Source: an uncultured Lysobacteraceae bacterium
Lineage (GTDB): Bacteria; Pseudomonadota; Gammaproteobacteria; Xanthomonadales; Xanthomonadaceae
Reading direction: 5' to 3'
Length of the DNA: 39,661 nt
NCBI GenBank assembly: GCA_937897645.1
Contig: CALCNV010000096.1
Coordinates: forward strand, 1 to 39,661
Shown: in pieces, positions 25,222 to 30,735 of the stretch
Layout of the letters: every line of letters begins with the position of its first letter
How positions within the stretch are numbered: position 1 is the first letter of the stretch
Notes under the pieces: model-generated
The model's database searches: none
Seen by the model: the letters and a program-made list of their open reading frames with translations, nothing else
Told to the model about the DNA's origin: nothing
Translations under genes and position numbers: made by a program

Positions 25222-25871
25222 GGGGACACCTGCATCGCACGCACCGCGGGAAGCGCGAGACGCGTCCATTCGGCATACATCAACGCGGAAGGATGCAGGC
25301 CGTCGTCCACCAGCATCTCCGCTTCACCGCCGCGCCGACGGGATACTTCGGTGATGTCGACGAAGACCACGCCACGCCGCATGCAGGTTTCCAGCGCAGC
25401 GGCATTGAACGCATCGATCTCTTGGGCGACCTGCTGCACGTCGCGTGCAAGCCCGCGCGCGAACGGCGTGACGCCCCAGTCCGGGATCGACAGCACCAGT
25501 ACACGTTCGCGTCGTCCCTGTGCGAAGCCGATGGCGCGCTCCAGCAAACCGGTGAACTGCACGCGGTATTCCTCGGCATCGCGTCCGCGGTACTGGTTGT
25601 TGACGCCGATCAGCAGGCTGACCAGGTCGTATTCGGGAAACACCAGCGCGGTGTCGATGGCCGCGTCCAGCTCGTCGGTGCTCCACCCGGTTTGCGCGAT
25701 GAGGCGCGGTTCCGCCATCGGGATGCCGTCGTTGCGCAGCGTGCGTGCGAGCTGCACGGACCAGCGTCCGGCTTCCGGCACGCCTTCGCCGATGGTGTAG
25801 GAATCACCGAGGGCGAGGTAGCGCAGCTCGGTCGGACTATTGAGTGTTGGAAGCAGGAAGGTTTCAGTCAT
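25218..25871 (-). CDS. SGNH/GDSL hydrolase
   Basis: This 217-residue esterase-like protein has block I LALGDSYTIGEG with the nucleophile serine (about residue 24), block III GVNNQYRG and block V DGLHPS with the catalytic Asp-His pair. There is no signal peptide, so a cytosolic role is likely; substrate unknown. The ATG at 25871 has a good GGAAG ribosome binding site seven bases upstream, whose first G touches the palindrome starting at 25883. The stop is overlapped by the methyltransferase TTG start, so the two genes are coupled and may act on one substrate. Confidence 0.88.
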   Translation of the reverse strand: MTETFLLPTLNSPTELRYLALGDSYTIGEGVPEAGRWSVQLARTLRNDGIPMAEPRLIAQTGWSTDELDAAIDTALVFPEYDLVSLLIGVNNQYRGRDAEEYRVQFTGLLERAIGFAQGRRERVLVLSIPDWGVTPFARGLARDVQQVAQEIDAFNAAALETCMRRGVVFVDITEVSRRRGGEAEMLVDDGLHPSALMYAEWTRLALPAVRAMQVSP

Positions 25872-25882
25872 CAACTATCTTC

Positions 25883-25988
25883 CGTCATCCCAGCGAACGC
25901 TGGGATCCATTTTGATGTTGCTGTTGCTTGCGTTCGCGCCGACCCAAATCAAAATCAAGATGGGTCCCAGCGTTCGCTGGGATGACGG
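25883..25988. repeat. Inverted pair of CCCAGCGAACGCTGGGA palindromes
   Basis: Copy D at 25883-25910 and the inverted copy E at 25961-25988 belong to the family around the GIY-YIG gene (13401-13931). Both inner arm positions are changed: CCCGGCG..CGCCGGG becomes CCCAGCG..CGCTGGG, keeping the pairing. The pair is separated by about 50 bases and lies between the SGNH hydrolase start and the aminotransferase stop. Confidence 0.82.
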
Positions 25989-25996
25989 CGGAACCA

Positions 25997-27286
25997 TCAC
26001 GCCGCCGCAGGCCGCGATTTCGCCTTGCTCGCGTTGATTGGCACCACTTTCTTCACCGCCTCCGCGCGCCGCGCCAGTACGCGGTCGATGCGGGCGAACA
26101 CTTCACGCATCGTGTCCGCATCCGGTAGCAGGGTCACGCGGAAGTGGTTGCGGTAGGGCACGTTGAAGCTCGAGCCCGGCACCACCAGCACGCCTTCGGT
26201 TTCCATCAACTCCAGCGCGAAGGCGTGGTCGTCGAAGCCTTTCGCCGCGTCGCCAATCACCGCCGGGAACGCATACAGCGCGCCGGCGGGTGCGACCAGT
26301 TGCAGATGCTCGCTGGCGTCGCAGGCCTCGATCACGGCGCGACGGGTTTCATACAAACGACCGCCCGGTGCGCACAGCGCGGAAATCGTGTCCGGCCCGT
26401 TCACTGCCGCTTCCACCGCGTATTGCCCCGGCACGTTGGCGCACAGGCGCAGCGCGCCCAGCAGGTCCATGGCGTGGTGGAAATTGCCGACCACCTCGCC
26501 ATCGCCGGTCAGCAGTGCCCAGCCCACGCGCCAGCCACAGGCGCGGTGCACCTTGCTCAGGCCGCTGAAGGTCAGGCAGGGCACGTCGCCGGCAAGTGGC
26601 GCGACCGGCTGGAACTTCGCCTCGTCGTACAGCACCTGGTCGTAGATCTCGTCGACCATCAGCAGCAGCTTGTGCTTGGCGGCGATGGCGACGATGCGTT
26701 CCAGCAATTCGCGCGGGTAGGTCGCGCCGGTGGGGTTGTTGGGATTGATCAGCACGATGGCGCGGGTGCGCGAGGACACCAGCGTCTCGATTTCCGCCGG
26801 GTCGGGCAGGAAGTCGTTGGACGGATCGCAGCGGTAATAGACCGGGCGGCCGTCGTTGAGGATGGTCGCCGCCGACCACAGCGGGTAGTCGGGCGAGGGC
26901 ACCAGCACTTCATCGCCGGGATTGAGCAGGGCGCGCAGCGACAGGTCGATCAGTTCGCTGACGCCGTTGCCCACGAACACGCGGTCGGCATGCGCGTGCG
27001 GCGTGCCGCGGCGCGCGTAGGCGGCGGCGATGGCTTCGCGCGCGGCCGGCAGGCCTTGCTGGTGGGTGTAGGGATCGGTGTGGTCGATGTCGCGGGTGAT
27101 GGCCAGCTGCAGGTGTTCCGGCGCACGGAAACCGAAGGCGCCGGGGTTGCCGATGTTCAGCTTGATCAACTTCTGGCCCTGGGCTTCCAGGTCGCGGGCG
27201 CGCCGGGCCAGCTCACCGCGGATCTCGTAACGGACCTCGGACAGGCGTTCGCGGGTGGCCAGTGGTTTGATCGGCGGGGTGGACAT
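25997..27286 (-). CDS. alaA: PLP-dependent aminotransferase, AlaA-like
   Basis: This 429-residue class I/II aminotransferase is predicted to interconvert pyruvate and alanine with glutamate, as AlaA does in E. coli. NIGNPGAFGF near residue 45, the cofactor motif LINPNNPTGATYP, the Asp-Tyr pair VDEIYDQVLYD and the Schiff-base lysine in FSGLSKVHRACGWRVGW are all present, followed by the C-terminal arginine in FRVTLLP. The ATG at 27286 lacks an obvious strong ribosome binding site. The gene is divergent from rsgA, with a REP hairpin in the spacer. Specificity for alanine is by family similarity; related enzymes use other amino acids. Confidence 0.82.
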   Translation of the reverse strand: MSTPPIKPLATRERLSEVRYEIRGELARRARDLEAQGQKLIKLNIGNPGAFGFRAPEHLQLAITRDIDHTDPYTHQQGLPAAREAIAAAYARRGTPHAHADRVFVGNGVSELIDLSLRALLNPGDEVLVPSPDYPLWSAATILNDGRPVYYRCDPSNDFLPDPAEIETLVSSRTRAIVLINPNNPTGATYPRELLERIVAIAAKHKLLLMVDEIYDQVLYDEAKFQPVAPLAGDVPCLTFSGLSKVHRACGWRVGWALLTGDGEVVGNFHHAMDLLGALRLCANVPGQYAVEAAVNGPDTISALCAPGGRLYETRRAVIEACDASEHLQLVAPAGALYAFPAVIGDAAKGFDDHAFALELMETEGVLVVPGSSFNVPYRNHFRVTLLPDADTMREVFARIDRVLARRAEAVKKVVPINASKAKSRPAAA

Positions 27287-27368
27287 CGGGGTGGTCTGAC
27301 GGCGGAAAGATGCGAAATCTTAGCGGATATGCTTGCTTTCGCGGTGAATTCGGGCTTTTTACCGAAGG

Positions 27369-27460
27369 TTGTGGGAGCGGCGTCCCGCCGCGAGCGCTTG
27401 CTTCTGATCAGCGATTCGAGCGACAAGGCAACAGCTCGCGGCGGGACGCCGCTCCCACAA
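27369..27460. repeat. REP hairpin, GTGGGAGCGGCGTCCCGCCGC family
   Basis: Perfect 27-base arms at 27369-27395 and 27434-27460 with a 38-base loop. It lies in the divergent spacer between the aminotransferase and rsgA, an unusual place for REPs, which usually avoid promoters. A related copy is at 34047-34131. Confidence 0.85.
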
Positions 27461-27494
27461 CGCCGCTCCCGGCAGTCGGCAGGCGCTGAATGCC

Positions 27495-27500
27495 TACAAT
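27495..27500 (+). promoter_or_regulatory. Candidate -10 box TACAAT directly before rsgA
   Basis: TACAAT ends six bases before the rsgA ATG at 27507. A transcript started at the usual distance would begin at or next to the A of the ATG, giving a leaderless mRNA. No Shine-Dalgarno sequence is visible before the ATG. The -35 region is poor. Confidence 0.4.
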
Positions 27501-27506
27501 GCGTGC

Positions 27507-28601
27507 ATGCCCGGCACCCCCATCGATTTCCCGACCCTGCGCCTGATCGGCTGGCCGTATCCCGGCCTGCCCGAAGACGCGGCCTGGGCCGCGCTGTTTT
27601 CCGCCCACCCCAAGGCCAAACCGGCCCGCGTCAGCGAGCAGCACCGCTCCGGTTACGTGGTCGCCGATGGTCCCGACGCCGGGCTCAAGGCCGAGTCCTT
27701 GCCGGAATGGCAGAAGCCGCGCTTCCCCTCGCACGAGCGCGCAGCGGTCGGTGACTGGGTCTTGCTGGAGGGCAAGAAGATCGTCGCCCTGCTGCCGCGC
27801 CACACCTCGATCAAGCGCGGCGCGGCCGGCGAGCACTACCACCAGCAGGTGATCGCGGCGAACGTGGACACGGTGTTCATCGTCTGCGGGCTGGACGACG
27901 ACTTCAATCCGCGCCGCATCGAGCGCTACCTGATGCTGGTCGGCGGCGGCGGTGCCGAACCGGTGGTGGTGCTGACAAAGGCTGACCAGACCGACTACGC
28001 GCCGGACGCGGTCGACACGCTGGCCGAACTCGCCGCGCAGGACATCACCGTATGCGCGGTCAACGCCAAGGATCCTGCCAGCGTCGCCTCGCTGCATGGC
28101 TGGCTGGGTGCGGGCAGGACGGCGGTGCTGGTGGGTTCGTCGGGTGCTGGCAAGTCCACGCTGACCAATACCTTGCTCGGCATCCAGAAGATGAAGACGG
28201 CGGCGGTGCGCGAAAACGATTCGCGTGGCCGCCACACCACCACGCACCGTGCGCTGATTCCGTTGCCATCGGGTGCCTGCCTGATCGATACGCCGGGCAT
28301 GCGCGAACTCAAGCCCACCGGCGAGGAAGAGTTGTCTGAGAGTGGCTTCGCCGATATCGAGGCCTTGGCGGAGCAGTGCAAGTTCCGCGATTGTTCGCAC
28401 CAGACGGAGCCGGGCTGCGCGGTGCAGGCGGCGATCGACGCGGGCGACATCGACGAGGAGCGCTTCATCAATTACTTGAAGCTGCGTGTTGAGGTGGCGG
28501 CGGCGGCGGAGAAGTTGGCGGTGCGGGTGGCGCAGGCGAATGTGAAAACGGGTGGGCGGCCTACGGGCAAGAGGTCGGATGACAAATATGGCCGCCATTA
28601 G
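27507..28601 (+). CDS. rsgA: Ribosome small-subunit-dependent GTPase RsgA
   Basis: This 364-residue circularly permuted GTPase helps late maturation of the 30S subunit. It has an N-terminal OB-fold, the G4 motif VVLTKADQTD before the P-loop VGSSGAGKSTL (about residues 209-218), switch residues SRGRHTTTHR and G3 LIDTPGMREL. The zinc-binding C-terminal motif is CKFRDCSHQTEPGC (C-x4-C-x-H-x5-C). The length is normal for the family. The ATG has no ribosome binding site and may be translated from a leaderless mRNA. The C-terminal TGGRPTGKRSDDKYGRH tail is basic, as expected for rRNA contact. Confidence 0.95.
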   Translation: MPGTPIDFPTLRLIGWPYPGLPEDAAWAALFSAHPKAKPARVSEQHRSGYVVADGPDAGLKAESLPEWQKPRFPSHERAAVGDWVLLEGKKIVALLPRHTSIKRGAAGEHYHQQVIAANVDTVFIVCGLDDDFNPRRIERYLMLVGGGGAEPVVVLTKADQTDYAPDAVDTLAELAAQDITVCAVNAKDPASVASLHGWLGAGRTAVLVGSSGAGKSTLTNTLLGIQKMKTAAVRENDSRGRHTTTHRALIPLPSGACLIDTPGMRELKPTGEEELSESGFADIEALAEQCKFRDCSHQTEPGCAVQAAIDAGDIDEERFINYLKLRVEVAAAAEKLAVRVAQANVKTGGRPTGKRSDDKYGRH

Positions 28602-28741
28602 CCGGAATTGAGCGCACATCAATCGGAAGAAGCCCTTCCCTTGCTTGCAGGGGAAGGTGCCGAAGGCGGATGGGGTTGCTCTTCGCGCTATGCATCAATG
28701 CAGCTTCGCTGTTTAAGAGCGTTTCGCGCTTTGCGCGAGTC
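28602..28741. repeat. Spacer with CCTTCCC..GGGAAGG hairpin, common Xanthomonad-type repeat
   Basis: No gene is seen. A hairpin at 28634-28657 (CCTTCCC / GGGAAGG, ten-base loop) is followed by GGTGCCGAAGGCGGATGGGG, which I recognise as the tail of a repeat frequent in Xanthomonadaceae genomes. It could terminate rsgA transcription, but no U-tract follows. Confidence 0.45.
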
Positions 28742-28918
28742 ACTTTCTTTGCTTGTGCAAAGAAAGTAACCAAAGAAAGCACACCCTAACGACGTGCCCA
28801 ACGATGGAGCCGTTGGGTGCGCAAGCGCAGCGGGAATTTCCGGAAGGCACATCCATGTGCCGTCCGGAAACGACGCACATCCTGTGCGCCGCCCTTCGGG
28901 TTTACCCACTGCGCTTGC
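28742..28918. repeat. Multi-stem structured intergenic element
   Basis: Five inverted repeats occur in order. Stem I: 28742-28752 with 28757-28767. Stem II: 28797-28803 with 28811-28817. Stem III: 28821-28834 with 28905-28918, one mismatch. Stem III encloses stem IV (28837-28852 with 28855-28870, one mismatch in 16) and stem V (28874-28879 with 28883-28888). Stems III-V would form a three-way junction. The stretch has no convincing reading frame. It may be a REP-like dispersed repeat or the 5' region of the following mRNA, whose gene starts 58 bases later. Confidence 0.55.
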
Positions 28919-28940
28919 CACGCCTCACGGGGTTTGAGGG

Positions 28941-28946
28941 CACAAT
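28941..28946 (+). promoter_or_regulatory. Putative -10 hexamer (CACAAT) upstream of the DUF1704 gene
   Basis: CACAAT lies 29 bases before the ATG at 28976, just after the structured element. If it is the promoter, the structured element is upstream of the transcript rather than in its leader. No -35 consensus is apparent. Confidence 0.3.
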
Positions 28947-28975
28947 CGAATGCAGAGCAACAGAAGGCAAGCGCA

Positions 28976-30235
28976 ATGACGACCCTCCCACCCGACATCA
29001 CCCACCACGCTGCGCTCGATGTGCGCATGGTCAAGGCCGTGCGTGGGATCAAGGTGTTGAACCTGGCGAGTTGGCCGGCGGCGGTGCAGGAGCCTTTCCT
29101 GGCGTCGGTTGCGCGTGGGCAGCCGGTGTTGCCGCAGATTGCGTATCCCGTGCTCGACTTCGGCGATGAGCGTCGTGAGCTCGACGCCATCGCCGCCGAG
29201 GCCGATCCCGCGCATCCTCTAGGCTGTTATCTGATCGAATCCACGCGCAGCTGGGCGCTCGCCGCGCAGCTGCTGGAAGCGCTGGGCACGCCGGCGGCCT
29301 GCACGCATTCGCTCGCGCTGTTCGGCACGCCGGATGCCGTGTTGCCCGGCAATGGCCCGACCACGCGCGATGCCGCGCGCCACTTCATCGACATCGCCAA
29401 TGAACTCGACCACGAACTGCTCGCGCCGGAGGAGCAGGTCCCGGTGTCGGCCACCGCGCTGCAGCTGCAACTGCAGAACGACCTGGATGAGTTTTTCGAC
29501 GGCCGCGTGATCACGGTGGAACTGGATCCGGACCTCATCGCCAAGGCCGCCGCCGGCGCGACCCGCATCCGCCTGCGCCATGGCGCCGAATTCAGTGACT
29601 ACGACCGGCGCCAGCTCTTCCACCATGAAGCCCTGGTGCATTCGCTGACCGCGCTCAACGGTCGTGAACAGGCACTGCTTCCCAGCCTTGCGTTGTCCTC
29701 GCCGCGCGCCACCGAAGCCCAGGAAGGCCTGGCCACGTTCGCCGAACAGATCACCGGCAGCATCGACATCGGGCGCATGAAGCGCATCAGCCTGCGCATC
29801 GAGGCCATCGCGATGGCGCTGGGCGGCGCGGACTTCATCGACGTGTTCCGTTACTTCATCGCGTCCGGGCAAAATCCGGCGGAGAGTTTTTCCTCCGCCC
29901 AGCGCGTATTCCGCGGCGTGCCGCTGTCCGGCGGCCACGCCTTCAGCAAGGACACGGTGTACCTGCGCGGCCTGGTCGGCGTGCATACGTTCTTCCGCTG
30001 TTCGCTGCAGCAGGACCAACTGCAGCTGTGCCGCTGGCTGTTCGCCGGCAAGATGACCCTCGAAGATGCCCGCACCTTCGCGCCACTGTTCGAATCCGGC
30101 GTACTGGCCGCGCCGCGCTGGCTGCCGGACTGGGTCAGCCGCGCCAACGGCCTGGCCGGCATGCTGGCCTTCTCGCTGTTCGCCAACCGGATCCGGCTGG
30201 ATCGGCTGACTGATGGGCCCGTGGCAGGTGCTTGA
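28976..30235 (+). CDS. DUF1704 / QEGLA-motif putative metallopeptidase
   Basis: This 419-residue protein belongs to the family called 'flavohemoglobin expression-modulating QEGLA motif protein' (DUF1704, PF08014), related to eukaryotic tyrosine carboxypeptidases of the MATCAP type. The putative metal-binding HEALVH is at residues 217-222 and QEGLA at 249-253 lies downstream, giving the third ligand Glu. FRYFIASG and FRGVPLSGGHAFSKDTVYLRGL follow, as in the family. No signal peptide; presumably cytosolic. The ATG at 28976 is preceded by AAGG at a suitable distance; an in-frame start at 28817 would run through the structured repeat and is rejected. Substrate in bacteria is unknown. Confidence 0.88.
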   Translation: MTTLPPDITHHAALDVRMVKAVRGIKVLNLASWPAAVQEPFLASVARGQPVLPQIAYPVLDFGDERRELDAIAAEADPAHPLGCYLIESTRSWALAAQLLEALGTPAACTHSLALFGTPDAVLPGNGPTTRDAARHFIDIANELDHELLAPEEQVPVSATALQLQLQNDLDEFFDGRVITVELDPDLIAKAAAGATRIRLRHGAEFSDYDRRQLFHHEALVHSLTALNGREQALLPSLALSSPRATEAQEGLATFAEQITGSIDIGRMKRISLRIEAIAMALGGADFIDVFRYFIASGQNPAESFSSAQRVFRGVPLSGGHAFSKDTVYLRGLVGVHTFFRCSLQQDQLQLCRWLFAGKMTLEDARTFAPLFESGVLAAPRWLPDWVSRANGLAGMLAFSLFANRIRLDRLTDGPVAGA

Positions 30236-30365
30236 AGGCAAACAGCCTTTGGACACGGATCAGAGCGGATGAATGCGGATAAAGCTTTTCAAATGATCCG
30301 CTTTCATCCGCTCTGATCGGCGTCCAAAAGCACTTTCTTGCTTCTCCGGTCATCGGCGGCTCCAC

Positions 30366-30435
30366 TTGTGGGAGGGGCTTCAGCCCCGACGGGCTCCACA
30401 GTGAAGCTGCTTCGGGGCTGAAGCCCCTCCCACAA
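30366..30435. repeat. REP hairpin, GTGGGAGGGGCTTCAGCCCC family, copy 1
   Basis: 24-base arms at 30366-30389 and 30412-30435 are complementary; the loop reads CGGGCTCCACAGTGAAGCTGCT. The family is shared with 24372-24498. Confidence 0.85.
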
Positions 30436-30580
30436 AAAGCCTGTGCCGGTCACCGGTTGCAGGATCACAGCGGATAAAAGCCGATCACTTGAAAAGCTTT
30501 ATCTGCATTCATCCGCTCTTATCCGTGCCCAAGCGCACTTTCTTGCCTCGCCCGTCATGGCGGGCCCGATGTCATTGCAC

Positions 30581-30650
30581 TTGTGGGAGGGGCTTCAGCC
30601 CCGACGGGCTTCACAGTGAAGCTTCGTCGGGGCTGAAGCCCCTCCCACAA
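30581..30650. repeat. REP hairpin, GTGGGAGGGGCTTCAGCCCC family, copy 2
   Basis: The arms are the same as in copy 1 and the loop is close to it (GGGCTTCACAGTGAAGC), ending about 85 bases before the maeB start. The CTTCACAGTGAAG loop is itself palindromic. Confidence 0.85.
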
Positions 30651-30701
30651 GAGCCAGCCATGCACGCGGTGGCGCACAACGGGGGTTTTCAGGGGCTGGG
30701 G

Positions 30702-30707
30702 TAGAAT
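30702..30707 (+). promoter_or_regulatory. Candidate -10 hexamer TAGAAT before maeB
   Basis: TAGAAT lies 28 bases before the ATG at 30736. The -35 region is not convincing. Confidence 0.3.
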
Positions 30708-30735
30708 TGGGCCCTGTCCAGGGAAGTCGCGTCGC

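Larger units (their letters stand above)
30236..30735. repeat. Repeat-filled 500-bp spacer before maeB
   Basis: No gene is seen. The spacer holds an inverted pair of 42-base arms (30251-30292 and 30489-30530, three mismatches), built from GGATCAGAGCGGATGAATGC. The first arm also forms its own hairpin (30258-30273 with 30303-30318, 16 perfect pairs). Two copies of a GCACTTTCTTGC...CACTTGTGGGAGGGG unit follow (from about 30330 and about 30535), each carrying a REP hairpin. The unit therefore appears duplicated. Confidence 0.8.
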
